The notes: generated from the sequence alone by a model not told the origin. A stretch of DNA of 33,247 nucleotides from Verrucomicrobiota bacterium (GCA_025360495.1 JANYCC010000322.1:1-33247); one strand, 5' to 3'; counted from the first letter of the stretch, positions 1 to 8,667 are shown. Program-made: numbers and translations.

Positions 1-411
1 CGCCGCCTTTTAGTCACCGGCCGGACCTTCTACGGGAAGCATGCGATGTGGGTCCATTCCGTCCGGGGACCGCATCCGGCGGCCACCCCTCTGGTTTTTC
101 GCCGGAAATGGTTGCATAATTGTTTTCTGGCCTCCGTGGAGGCCCCTTGGTAATCCAACGTCGTCCCAGAAGGGCAGTCATCATTTCTCCGCTTCCCAAG
201 CGCGATCCGAATCCCCCCAAACCCATTTCCTGGGTTTGATCCGGACCGCAGGCGGGAAGCAGCGATGAGGACCCCATCAAGGAGCAGACCGGCCGGTGTC
301 ATCCCCTTCCCGTTTCGGCGGGAAGACCCCGGTGGCCTGTCCCTTGGTGACCACCCACAACACAGCCGGAGGCTTGGTCTCAACCAGGTTCTGGCGGACC
401 CAAAGCACAAA
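1..411. other. Non-coding left edge / protease leader region
   Basis: No convincing gene is seen in the first 411 bases: the open frames here are short, overlap each other on both strands and resemble no family. Two small dyads are visible. One is a 16-base palindrome at 129-144 (GGCCTCC-GT-GGAGGCC). The other is a 7-bp stem at 219-225 / 231-237 (AAACCCA / TGGGTTT, 5-nt loop). The stretch probably holds the promoter and leader of the protease gene that begins at 412, but I could not pick out a convincing -35/-10 pair. Confidence 0.4.
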
Positions 412-2718
412 ATGCAACACTTCCCGTCAAAACGGGGCGCCACACTCCTGGCAGCCGCGTTCGTCCTTGCCGCCAGCCTCCCCGCCCTAGCCGATTCCAA
501 TGGGACTCAACGCGGGCTGACTGAAGTCCCCGAACTGAACCTCGGCAGCGTCACCTCGGGTCGCGATGCGATTCGCACCCTCGGTTCCCATCTCCCGGAT
601 TTGGCCCGGGCCCATCGGATCGGGGCTTCCGAACTGATCAACCGGTTCCAGACCGATCCCGGCCTCCATCTCGACCGGGCAGGGCGCCTGTTTTTTGGTT
701 GTCCGGGACGCCCCGCGTCCATCTCCAACCCGGCCAATGCGGGCACCGTGACTTTGGGTGGCACGGTGGGCGGCATCCCTCCCGCGCCGCTGACCAGCAC
801 CTTCCAACTGCACAGCCGGCCCGGCACCACCCGCGTCATCTACCTGGATTTCAATGGCAACACGACCACGGGAACCCCTTGGAACAGCAGCTTCACCGGG
901 GGCGCTTCCTTCACCACCCCGCCCTTCGACATCGACGGCAACCCGGCGGCTTTCAGTGATGCGGAACTCGGGCGGATCCAGCTGATCTGGCAACGGGTGG
1001 CCGAGGATTACGCACCGTTTGACGTGGACGTCACGACCCAGGACCCGGGCTTGGAAGGACTGCGCAAGACCTCCTCCGTGGACACCGCCTATGGCATCCA
1101 CGTCTGCATTGGTGGCAGCAGTCTCGATTGGTACGGGACGGGCGCCGGGGGGGTCTCCTTCGTGGGGAGCTTTGATTGGAGTTCGGACACCCCCAATTAT
1201 GTCTTCCCGGCACAGCTCGCGAACGGTGACGAGAAATACACCGCCGAGGCCATCAGCCATGAAGTCGGGCATTCCTTCGCCCTGAGCCACGACGGCCAGT
1301 CGCCCAGTTCGCCCTATTATTATGGGCAGGGCACGGACCCGATGACGTGGGCGCCGATCATGGGCGTGGGCTATTATGCCAACATCGTCCAGTGGAGTAA
1401 GGGCGAATATAATGCCGCCAACAACACCGAGGACGACCTCGCCATCATCGCCTCCTATGTCGGATACCGGCCCGATGACCATGGGGATACCCAGGCGACG
1501 GCCACCTATCTTCCCGCCGGGGCGCAGATCGCCGCCAGCGGCCTGATCTCCAGCCAGTCGGATGTCGATGTCATCGCATTCACCACCGGGGCGGGTGCCG
1601 TGAGCATCAATCTGACCAGTGGCGCCGAGGATGCCGATCTCGACATCACGGCCGAACTCCGCGATTCGAGCGGCCAGATTGTGGCTACCAGCAATCCCGC
1701 CACCGCCCTCGGCGCCTCCTTCAACCTGACCCTTGCCGCGGGGACCTATTTCCTCACCATCCATGGGACGGGTTATCTGGACCCACTCACGACTGGATAC
1801 TCCGCCTATGGCTCGATTGGAACCTTTCAGATCACCGGGACCGTCGTGAACCCGGCCGGAAGCGTCGCACCGGTCGCGGTCGCCACCGCAACCCCGGTCT
1901 CCGGCAAGGCGCCATTGGGCGTCACGTTCAATGGGGGCGGGTCATTCGACCAGGACGGTTTCATCATCGGTTATTCCTGGAAGTTCAGCGACGGCACCAC
2001 GGCCTCCGGTGCGACGGTCAGCAAGGTCATCAATGTGGCCGGCCCCTACACCGGCACCCTCACCGTCACGGACAACAGCGGCCTTACCGCCGCCGCCTCG
2101 GTCGTTGTGTCCGTCTCCCCTGCCAACCTGCCTCCGGTCGCCCGGATCACCGCCACCCCCACCACCGGCTATGCGCCGCTGGCGGTCACCTTCGGCGGGT
2201 CCACCTCTTCGGACCCGGACGGGACCATCAGCACCTATAAGTGGACCTTCGGGGACGGGAGCACCTCGACCCTTGCGAATGTCACCAAGACCTATTCCAA
2301 TATCGGATCTTATACCGCGACCCTCACCGTCACGGACAACTCGGGCGCCACTGGGACCGCCAGCGTGCCGATCTCGGTCACCCAGGATCCGGCCAAGGTC
2401 ATCCGCGTCCAATCGATCAGCCTGACCTTCGTCAGCGGTCATGGTCAGGCCGTCGTCAAGGCCAGCAATCTCAATGGCACGGCGGTGGCAGGTGCGACCG
2501 TGACCGGCAGTTGGAGCGGAGTTGCGGCCGGAACGGTTACGGCAGTGACGGATTCCACCGGCACGGCGACGTTGACCTCAGGCCAGGTCAAGAAGACCGG
2601 GACACTCACCTTCACCGTCAACTCACTGTCCAAGACCGGACTCGTGTACGACGCGAGCAAGAACCTTCAAGGCCCCGCTTCCGTGCAGGCGTCGGCCCCG
2701 GCGGGCGGCCCGCACTGA
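412..2718 (+). CDS. Secreted metzincin-like zinc metalloprotease with PPC and PKD domains
   Basis: A 768-residue exported protein. An in-frame ATG at 265 exists, but the ATG at 412 places a basic, hydrophobic signal peptide ending near ALA-DS at the N-terminus, so I chose it. A zinc site HEVGHSFALSH (H283, E284, H287, H293) fits the metzincin pattern HExxHxxGxxH, with Ala at the usual Gly. A Met-turn-like IMGVGYY (M317) follows about 24 residues later. Downstream are a bacterial pre-peptidase C-terminal (PPC) domain at about 355-480, two PKD domains at about 482-575 and 576-660 (each ending in a TLTVTDNSG strand), and an Ig-like tail to 768. No PEP-CTERM or other sorting signal is seen at the C-terminus. 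The likely role is extracellular peptide hydrolysis with PKD domains for adhesion or spacing; the substrate is unknown. It appears monocistronic, with a terminator right after it. Confidence 0.85.
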   Translation: MQHFPSKRGATLLAAAFVLAASLPALADSNGTQRGLTEVPELNLGSVTSGRDAIRTLGSHLPDLARAHRIGASELINRFQTDPGLHLDRAGRLFFGCPGRPASISNPANAGTVTLGGTVGGIPPAPLTSTFQLHSRPGTTRVIYLDFNGNTTTGTPWNSSFTGGASFTTPPFDIDGNPAAFSDAELGRIQLIWQRVAEDYAPFDVDVTTQDPGLEGLRKTSSVDTAYGIHVCIGGSSLDWYGTGAGGVSFVGSFDWSSDTPNYVFPAQLANGDEKYTAEAISHEVGHSFALSHDGQSPSSPYYYGQGTDPMTWAPIMGVGYYANIVQWSKGEYNAANNTEDDLAIIASYVGYRPDDHGDTQATATYLPAGAQIAASGLISSQSDVDVIAFTTGAGAVSINLTSGAEDADLDITAELRDSSGQIVATSNPATALGASFNLTLAAGTYFLTIHGTGYLDPLTTGYSAYGSIGTFQITGTVVNPAGSVAPVAVATATPVSGKAPLGVTFNGGGSFDQDGFIIGYSWKFSDGTTASGATVSKVINVAGPYTGTLTVTDNSGLTAAASVVVSVSPANLPPVARITATPTTGYAPLAVTFGGSTSSDPDGTISTYKWTFGDGSTSTLANVTKTYSNIGSYTATLTVTDNSGATGTASVPISVTQDPAKVIRVQSISLTFVSGHGQAVVKASNLNGTAVAGATVTGSWSGVAAGTVTAVTDSTGTATLTSGQVKKTGTLTFTVNSLSKTGLVYDASKNLQGPASVQASAPAGGPH

Positions 2719-2743
2719 TCCGGACGGCACCGACACGGGCACG

Positions 2744-2778
2744 GGGCGGCGGCGGGGCGACCCACCGCCGCCCTTTTT
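2744..2778 (+). terminator. Intrinsic terminator after the metalloprotease gene
   Basis: A perfect 9-bp GC stem (2744-2752 pairs with 2765-2773) with a 12-nt loop is followed at once by five T residues (2774-2778). It starts 25 bases after the protease stop codon and separates that gene from the ABC ATPase. It is the clearest rho-independent terminator in the window. Confidence 0.85.
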
Positions 2779-2941
2779 GTTTGAAGCACAAAACACATGG
2801 CCTTTGGCACCTTGTGGACCCCGCCTTTTCCGACTTCCTGACGGCCTCCACCCTCACGATTGGAAGAGGCGCCCCGCCCCGCTCGGTGGATTTCTTCGAA
2901 CTTCCGCTGACGGCGTCCCCGCCATAATCTGCGCGGGTTCC

Positions 2942-4432
2942 ATGGCCTTCCTCTCGTTCCACGGCATCACCAAGGCTTTCCCCGGCGTGCAGGCGCTGTC
3001 CGACGTGGGATTTGAAGTGGGGCAGGGCAGTTGCCATGCCCTGATGGGCGAGAACGGCGCCGGCAAAAGCACCCTCGGAAAGATCCTCGCCGGAGTCTAT
3101 ACGCCGGATGCCGGGGAAGTCCGACTCGACGACCGGCCGATCGTGTCGCCCGATCCGCTGGCCGCCCGGAGGCACGGTATCGCGATGGTCCACCAGGAAC
3201 TCGCCTTCTGCCCAAATCTCTCGATTGCGGAGAACCTGTGCCTGGGGGATCTGCCGCGAAGGGCCGGATGGGTGGACCGGACCCGGATGCGGGAACTGGC
3301 GCGCGAACGCCTTCGTGGGATCGGTGCGGAGTTCGATGTGGACCTGCCCATCAGTGAACTCAGCACGGGACACGAACAATTGGTCCAGATCGCGGCGGCG
3401 GTGGGCACCGGTGCCCGGATCATTGTGATGGACGAACCGACCAGTTCGCTCTCGGTCGCCGAAAGCGAGCATCTGTTCGGCCTGCTCGGCGAATTGCGTC
3501 AGCGCGGAATAACCCTTCTTTATGTGTCCCATCGCATGGAGGAGATTTTCCGTCTGTGCGACACGATCACCGTGTTGCGGGACGGGAGACACGTGTCGAC
3601 CGGACCCATCGGCGCCACGGACCCCGAACGTGTCATCCACCAGATGATCGGACGGGATGTGGAACGTCATGAACCGGCTCATCTGCGCCGCGAACCCGGC
3701 GCGGAAGTGTTGCGGGTGGAGGGTCTGTCATCGCCGGGCCGGTTCACTGACATTTCCTTCACCCTGAGACGCGGTGAAGTCCTGGGGTTGGCCGGATTGG
3801 TCGGGGCCGGGCGCAGCGAGGTGGCCCAGGCGATCTTTGGATTGGATCCCGCCGCAACCGGTCGCGTCTCGGTGCACGGCCGTCCCCTGGCACTTGGCGA
3901 CGTGCAGGCGGCGCTCGCCGCGGGCATCGGGCTCCTGCCTGAGGATCGCAAACGTCTGGGGCTCGTCCTGACCATGAATTGCCGGGAGAACACGTCGCTC
4001 GCCACCCTGCCGCGCCTGAGCCGTTGGGGCGTGGTGGATCGACGGGCCGAGCGGGCGCTCACGTCGGAGTATTCCGAACGTCTCCGCGTCAAGACTCCCA
4101 GTCCGGAAGCCGGCATCGCGGGTCTTTCCGGTGGGAACCAGCAAAAGATCGCCCTCGCGAAATGGCTCGCGCGCCGGTGCGACATCCTGATCGTGGACGA
4201 ACCCACCCGTGGCGTCGACGTCGGTGCCAAGGCGGAGATCCACCGGTTGCTGGACGAACTGGCCTGCGAAGGACTGGCAATCCTGATGATATCGAGCGAA
4301 CTGCCGGAAGTCATGAATCACAGCCGCCGCATCCTGGTGTTGCGGGAAGGTCACCTGATGGGCGAGGTGCCACGTGCCGAATTCTCCCAAGCCCGTCTGA
4401 TGCGCCTGATGGCCGGCCTCGGGGAAGGCTGA
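2942..4432 (+). CDS. Sugar-type ABC importer ATPase with two nucleotide-binding domains (RbsA/XylG/MglA-like)
   Basis: A 496-residue cytoplasmic ATPase of the CUT2 (ribose/xylose/galactose) type that would energise sugar uptake. The ATG at 2942 starts right at the conserved first strand (FHGITKAFPGVQAL). NBD1 has Walker A GENGAGKST (from residue 36), signature LSTGHEQ and Walker B with D164/E165. NBD2 has the degenerate P-loop GLVGAGRSE typical of this family, signature LSGGNQQK (from 395) and Walker B VDEPTRGVD (D419/E420). Length is normal for RbsA-like proteins. The expected RbsC-type permease and periplasmic binding protein are absent on both sides: a terminator lies upstream and a repeat cassette begins 8 bases after the stop. 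It either serves a permease encoded elsewhere or is the remnant of a broken operon. The substrate cannot be named. Confidence 0.9.
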   Translation: MAFLSFHGITKAFPGVQALSDVGFEVGQGSCHALMGENGAGKSTLGKILAGVYTPDAGEVRLDDRPIVSPDPLAARRHGIAMVHQELAFCPNLSIAENLCLGDLPRRAGWVDRTRMRELARERLRGIGAEFDVDLPISELSTGHEQLVQIAAAVGTGARIIVMDEPTSSLSVAESEHLFGLLGELRQRGITLLYVSHRMEEIFRLCDTITVLRDGRHVSTGPIGATDPERVIHQMIGRDVERHEPAHLRREPGAEVLRVEGLSSPGRFTDISFTLRRGEVLGLAGLVGAGRSEVAQAIFGLDPAATGRVSVHGRPLALGDVQAALAAGIGLLPEDRKRLGLVLTMNCRENTSLATLPRLSRWGVVDRRAERALTSEYSERLRVKTPSPEAGIAGLSGGNQQKIALAKWLARRCDILIVDEPTRGVDVGAKAEIHRLLDELACEGLAILMISSELPEVMNHSRRILVLREGHLMGEVPRAEFSQARLMRLMAGLGEG

Positions 4433-4440
4433 AGCGCCCG

Positions 4441-4550
4441 TCTCCTTTCGTGCGTTCCGTGTGTTTCGTGGGCCACCCGGTCAGCCCAGAATCTGCCTCC
4501 CTGTATGAGTGCCCACCCAACACACGAATCACACGAAAGTGGGCAGCCCA
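4441..4550. repeat. Repeat A, copy 1 (left flank of GxxExxY gene)
   Basis: A 110-bp unit that recurs colinearly at 5021-5130 (15 differences by hand count, about 86% identity, no gaps). The unit is an imperfect palindrome: words such as TTCGTGTGTTTCGTGGG near 4447-4473 face CCCACCCAACACACGAA at 4512-4528. It begins 8 bases after the ABC ATPase stop codon. A degenerate fragment of its core (TGTGTTTCGTAG, around 4606-4617) lies just outside the 3' end of the GxxExxY gene. Confidence 0.85.
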
Positions 4551-4625
4551 GAATCGAAAACGGGGGATCAACCCACTCACATTGTTCCCAACTCTCGTCC
4601 TGGTGTGTGTTTCGTAGACCATCCC

Positions 4626-5003
4626 TCAAACCACGAAACGCTCCCATTCGAGTTTTGGATGGTGACCGAAATTGACCAGCAGGCCCAGCCTGTGGCCGGG
4701 GGCATGAAGGTAGTTGATCACCTGCGCGCGATGCTCATCCGTCAATTCAGATACAGCCTTCAATTCGACCAGGACTTGGCCGAAGCAAACCATGTCCGCC
4801 ACATAATATTGGAGTAGAGGCCGTCCTTTGTAAGCAAGGCCTATCGGCAGGCGGGGCTGGAATGGGATGCCCTGCATTTCCAACTCAAGCTCCAGGCACT
4901 CCTGATAGACCGCTTCGAGGAATCCGCACCCCTTTTCCTTCGCGACCTCGAAGCACGCCCCCATGATCCGGTATGATTCCTCGCCGAGGATCAACTCACT
5001 CAT
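4626..5003 (-). CDS. GxxExxY protein (PDDEXK_3 family)
   Basis: A 125-residue protein with the family-naming motif G27-FL-E30-AV-Y33 and a PD-(D/E)xK-like core: D70 in YVADMV, then E80-L-K82 in LVELKAV, plus Q94 and a hydrophobic C-terminal strand. The fold is that of a small restriction-like nuclease, but the biochemical function of the family is not established. I chose the ATG at 5003 because the family normally starts about 5-10 residues before the first helix; an ATG at 5021 would overlap the first base of repeat A copy 2. The gene lies alone between two direct copies of repeat A, a setting that suggests the gene and repeats spread or persist together. No partner gene is adjacent. Confidence 0.88.
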   Translation of the reverse strand: MSELILGEESYRIMGACFEVAKEKGCGFLEAVYQECLELELEMQGIPFQPRLPIGLAYKGRPLLQYYVADMVCFGQVLVELKAVSELTDEHRAQVINYLHAPGHRLGLLVNFGHHPKLEWERFVV

Positions 5004-5020
5004 ATTCCTTTCGGTTCCCA

Positions 5021-5130
5021 TCCTCTTTCGTGCATTTCGTGTGTTTCGTGGGCCCTCCCGTCAACCCAGGATCCGCCTCCCTGTACGAGTGCCCACCCAA
5101 CACACGAATCACACGAATACAGGCAGCCCA
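5021..5130. repeat. Repeat A, copy 2 (right flank of GxxExxY gene)
   Basis: A 110-bp direct copy of 4441-4550 in the same orientation, again containing facing half-palindromes (GTGTTTCGTGGG and CCCACCCAACACACGAATC). With copy 1 it brackets the GxxExxY gene exactly. Confidence 0.85.
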
Positions 5131-5148
5131 CACTGTTTCCGGTTCCCG

Positions 5149-5204
5149 TCTTCTTTTCGTGCATTCCGTGTGTTTCGTGGGCGATCCATCCGGCTGGGAT
5201 CCGG
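5149..5204. repeat. Repeat A, partial third copy
   Basis: Only the first half of the unit is present (TTCGTGCATTCCGTGTGTTT, then CGTGGG and a diverged tail). It runs directly up to the stop codon of the cytochrome gene at 5207-5209, so it may help terminate that transcript. Confidence 0.7.
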
Positions 5205-5206
5205 GT

Positions 5207-7009
5207 TCATTCACTTTGTTGTCGGAGCCGCCGCACTCCCGATCTCAGCCCCGCACCCGCCAGCACCAGCACCGCCGCCACCCCGCCGGCAACCGCCGCC
5301 TTCTCCCCGCGACCGGAGTAGAGGCGCCACTTGCGAAAACCCTCCTTCGACTCCGCCCGCAAGGTCTGCAAGCGCGTCGGACGCCGCACCCCGAGGTAGG
5401 CCAGCAGGTCGGTGACGTCCTGGGCACTGCACCCGTTGATCAGGCCTTCCGGCATCAATGAGAGGGCCAGCGTCCGGTTGGTCACGATCGTCCCCCTCGG
5501 GATCACCCGCCGGGAATTGCCCGCCTGGATCATCACCAGGCTCTCCTCATCCCCACGCAACACCCGCCCCAAGACCGTCTCCCCGTCGCGCAACTCCACC
5601 TCCACCGTCTCGTGCCCCGACTTGATCCCCTCCGACGGTCGCCGGATCGCGACCAGCACCTCGGCTTCGCTGAACATGTCGCCGATCCCGCCCAGGTCGG
5701 GTCCCAGCAACTCCTGTTTCCCCCCGACCGAATGGCACACCGCGCATCCCAACGACTCGAACAGCTTCCGCCCGTGAACCGTGTCGCCGGCGATCCGCGG
5801 ATACGGCGAGGATCCGGCCGGCGGCGTGTACCACGGAGCATGAATGAAGCGATACATCCCGCCGGTGGGACGGTCATAGGGCGTGTGACCCCGGCCCTCG
5901 CGACCGAACTGGGCCACATAAAGGTCGCCCTGTGCGCCGAACGTCACATCGCCCAATTTCGGCACCTCATGCGCGAACGGGAATTCCTCGGCCCTATATC
6001 CGCCGTCGGGCATCCGTTCCAAATGCACCCGTAATATCGACCCGCGATCCCAAAGAAAATCCGGTCCCCAGGCCGCCATGAACAGATCGCCGCCGGTCCC
6101 GCCGAAATCATTGGTCCGCGGGTTAAACGCAATCCCCACCATCCCGAAGCCGTGCCGCACCGTCACCAACGGTGGGGTCGTCTCCGGATGCCCTTTATAT
6201 TTCTCCGGATTATGCCCGTAAAACGCCCCGGACACCACGCGGTTGAGCTCTTCCGTCGGGTTCCCGCCCCCCTCGTTGTCGCTGATGAACATCCCCCCTT
6301 CCGGATCGATCGCCATCCCGTACGCAAACCGGAATCCGGTCGCCACCCGCTCCATCCGCAGCCCATCGGGTGACACCCGCAGCAACGCCCCCCGCAAGCC
6401 CCGCGGATCGGGTGCGGGCGCCGGGTTATAAGAGTCGGTCGACAGCGTGAAGTTCAACCAACCGTCCCGGTCGAAGGTCAGCCCGAACGTCCAGTCAAAC
6501 GGGTGTTCGCTCCACGGGAAATCCTTGAAGAAGGTCCGGCTCTGGTCCGCCACGCCGTCCCCGTCCGTATCGGTATAAACCCGGACCTCCTGTGCCGTCG
6601 CCACAAACACCTCGCGTCCCCGCAACGCCAGCGCCGTCGGTGACCGCAACCCGTCCCGTCGCACGTCCGCAAACAGCAGTGCCGTGTCCTCCAACCCGTC
6701 GCCATCGGTGTCCACCAACCGCAGGATCTCCCCCGAGTAATTCGCCACAAACACCGTGCCGTCCGCCGCCACCTTCACCGCCGTCGGATTCCACAATGGC
6801 ACCCCGTGTGTCACCGGGAGACGGACCGCCGCATAATGCCCGTGGACATTGATCGAACGGTCGACGTGCGCCTCGATGACCGCACGGGTGGGCACCGGCA
6901 ATGGCACCGGTCCCGCGCCCGACAGGGTCCCGCCCAGCCAGGCCGCGCACCCGCACCCACCGATCAACGCCCAACCGGCCACGGACGATCGCAAAGAAGA
7001 TTGCTTCAT
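5207..7009 (-). CDS. PVC-type heme-binding CxxCH protein (membrane-bound dehydrogenase-like propeller plus cytochrome c)
   Basis: A 600-residue exported protein. The ATG at 7009 overlaps the upstream gene's TGA as ATGA, which fixes the start and gives a signal sequence or membrane anchor (MKQSSLRSSVAGWALIGG). The N-terminal part is a beta-propeller with repeated Asp-rich turns (VDTDGDGLEDT, YTDTDGDGVADQ) like the putative membrane-bound dehydrogenase domain common in Pirellula and Verrucomicrobium (TIGR02604). The C-terminal part is the matching heme domain (TIGR02603): C422-A-V-C425-H426, with a likely Met axial ligand in LSLMPEGL. A final hydrophobic stretch near the C-terminus could anchor it. 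The inferred role is periplasmic oxidation of a carbohydrate-like substrate with electrons passed to the heme; the substrate is not visible. Confidence 0.88.
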   Translation of the reverse strand: MKQSSLRSSVAGWALIGGCGCAAWLGGTLSGAGPVPLPVPTRAVIEAHVDRSINVHGHYAAVRLPVTHGVPLWNPTAVKVAADGTVFVANYSGEILRLVDTDGDGLEDTALLFADVRRDGLRSPTALALRGREVFVATAQEVRVYTDTDGDGVADQSRTFFKDFPWSEHPFDWTFGLTFDRDGWLNFTLSTDSYNPAPAPDPRGLRGALLRVSPDGLRMERVATGFRFAYGMAIDPEGGMFISDNEGGGNPTEELNRVVSGAFYGHNPEKYKGHPETTPPLVTVRHGFGMVGIAFNPRTNDFGGTGGDLFMAAWGPDFLWDRGSILRVHLERMPDGGYRAEEFPFAHEVPKLGDVTFGAQGDLYVAQFGREGRGHTPYDRPTGGMYRFIHAPWYTPPAGSSPYPRIAGDTVHGRKLFESLGCAVCHSVGGKQELLGPDLGGIGDMFSEAEVLVAIRRPSEGIKSGHETVEVELRDGETVLGRVLRGDEESLVMIQAGNSRRVIPRGTIVTNRTLALSLMPEGLINGCSAQDVTDLLAYLGVRRPTRLQTLRAESKEGFRKWRLYSGRGEKAAVAGGVAAVLVLAGAGLRSGVRRLRQQSE

Positions 7010-8667
7010 CGGGTGGGCATCCGGTGGCAAACCGCCTCCCGATCGTTTCGCAGGAGCAACAGGTTCCCGGCCAGGGCCGGCGGGTTCCATGTCTTGTCTT
7101 TCAATGCCCGAAACCGGGTCGTTTCGGTCATGCCCTCCGGCCGGGCATCGACCAACGCAACCTCTCCGTCCTCGGCGCTCACCAAAAGGCGGTCCCCAGC
7201 CCAGAGCAACTGGCTGTGGCCGAAACGTTGTCCCTTCCAGCGCAGGGAACCGGACGCCAGGTCCAACGCCACCAAAGCCCCGTCATCCAGGCCGTACAAC
7301 ACGTCGCCCCGTGGGATCAGGTTCGAGAACTTTGATTTCAACCGGATCGATTTCCACACCACGACCGGGGTCCACGTGCCGTCTGTCCCGACGCCGACCT
7401 CGATGAGAAAGGTTCCTTTGCCATAACCGGTCGACACCACCAGACGATTGGTGCCGACCGCCACCGGGGCCGCGACGTGCGGGGCCATGGGGATCGGCTG
7501 TTCCCAGAGGAGCCGTCCGTCCGTTGCGTCATGACCCGCCACGCCCACTTCGTTGAAATTCAGAATCTGCCATCTTCCGCCCCATCGCACCCGCATCGGT
7601 GAGGCATAGCCCGCCGCGGAATCACCACCGCCAAATCGGAAGTGCCCCGTCACAGCATCGTGGCCCACCAACGAACGGTGGGGCCCGCCCGCCGGGACCC
7701 AGACCAGTCCGTCCGCAACCAACGGCGAGGCGCTGTACCCCCATTCCGGGACGTGCGCACCGTGCTCTTTCATCAGGTCCACCGTCCACAACGGACGTCC
7801 CGTTTCCAATTCCAGGCAGGTCAGGATTCCGGTCGCGCCACACGCGTACACCCGCCCGCCCGACACCGTCGGCGTCGATCGCGGCCCATTTCCCGCCGAG
7901 GAATCCGCATAGCGCGCAGGATAGCCCCGGGACCAAACCCGATGCCCCGTGCGCAGGTCGAGGGCCAGCACCGCCTCGTTGTCGTCCTCCTGTTCCATCG
8001 TCACCGCCAGGCCGCCGGACACGCTGAAGCCCGACCATCCTTCGCCGACCGATCTCCGCCAGAGCAGTTCGGGCGGGGTCGTATCCCAGTTCGTCCCGAG
8101 GTTTAGGTCGGACAGGATTCCGTCACGGGCCGGACCTTGGAATTGAGGGAAGTCGACGACTCCCTGGATTCGTCCACCGGATCCTGCCGGAGCGGGGACC
8201 ATGGAGGCCGGGGTCGGGGTCTCAAGGTGTGCCGGGACCGCCCAGCGCCATTCCACCACGGGGACGCGGTCCCCATTGATACCGCGGAACCGGACGAGCG
8301 AAGCCGTCAAGCCGGCCGCCACAACCAAGCTCGCCAACCCCATCCAACGGGTCCGCCACGGCAAGCGCGAGAACAGGAGGAACCAGGCGATCAGGGCGGG
8401 CACCGCCACGAGCAGCAACTGCCAGGTGGCGGCGAACTTGAACTGACGCTCGTAATCCTTGAAATACCACGTCTGCACCGATCGCGCCCCGATGGCGGCC
8501 AGCAGCAATGCCAGGGGCCACCAGCGCGGACCGGGCCGGGAGCCTCGGACGGAATCATCGGACTTGTTCAACAGGGTGAGAAGAGGACCGAGTTGGGCCC
8601 CTGAAGGCAATCTCTTCGCGTTCCGTTCACATCGGTATGGTCCGTTTTGGCGGGACCCTTCGCCCAC
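7006..8667 (-). CDS. Membrane-anchored PQQ-like beta-propeller protein
   Basis: About 553 residues from a GTG at 8667; a TTG at 8571 (residue 33) is an alternative and may be the true start, because the first 32 residues look non-conserved. Three hydrophobic segments lie at about 49-66, 83-100 and 107-125. They precede a WD/PQQ-like eight-bladed propeller with recurring units such as LALDLRTGHRVWSRG, CLELETGRPLWTVDL and VALDLASGSLRWKGQ. The fold is that of quinoprotein dehydrogenases and BamB. I do not see the full PQQ-binding residue set, so enzymatic activity is uncertain. Its stop overlaps the start of the cytochrome gene (ATGA), so the two are probably made together as a periplasmic redox or sensing pair. 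Confidence 0.85.
   Translation of the reverse strand: MGEGSRQNGPYRCERNAKRLPSGAQLGPLLTLLNKSDDSVRGSRPGPRWWPLALLLAAIGARSVQTWYFKDYERQFKFAATWQLLLVAVPALIAWFLLFSRLPWRTRWMGLASLVVAAGLTASLVRFRGINGDRVPVVEWRWAVPAHLETPTPASMVPAPAGSGGRIQGVVDFPQFQGPARDGILSDLNLGTNWDTTPPELLWRRSVGEGWSGFSVSGGLAVTMEQEDDNEAVLALDLRTGHRVWSRGYPARYADSSAGNGPRSTPTVSGGRVYACGATGILTCLELETGRPLWTVDLMKEHGAHVPEWGYSASPLVADGLVWVPAGGPHRSLVGHDAVTGHFRFGGGDSAAGYASPMRVRWGGRWQILNFNEVGVAGHDATDGRLLWEQPIPMAPHVAAPVAVGTNRLVVSTGYGKGTFLIEVGVGTDGTWTPVVVWKSIRLKSKFSNLIPRGDVLYGLDDGALVALDLASGSLRWKGQRFGHSQLLWAGDRLLVSAEDGEVALVDARPEGMTETTRFRALKDKTWNPPALAGNLLLLRNDREAVCHRMPTR

Noticed and set aside
265-411. An N-terminal extension of the metalloprotease from ATG 265
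   Set aside because: It would bury the signal peptide about 50 residues inside the protein, and the added residues are Arg/Pro/Gly-rich and unconserved in appearance.
487-1764. A 425-codon open frame on the minus strand
   Set aside because: Antisense to the metalloprotease domain; Gly/Arg/Asp-rich with no motif.
4441-5204. An insertion sequence or composite transposon around the GxxExxY gene
   Set aside because: No transposase is encoded and the flanking units are direct repeats that are themselves palindromic, so I recorded it as a repeat cassette instead of an IS.
5207-7090. A longer start for the cytochrome protein at 7090
   Set aside because: The ATGA overlap at 7009 and the signal sequence beginning there fit better; the extension would overlap the upstream coding region by 85 bases.
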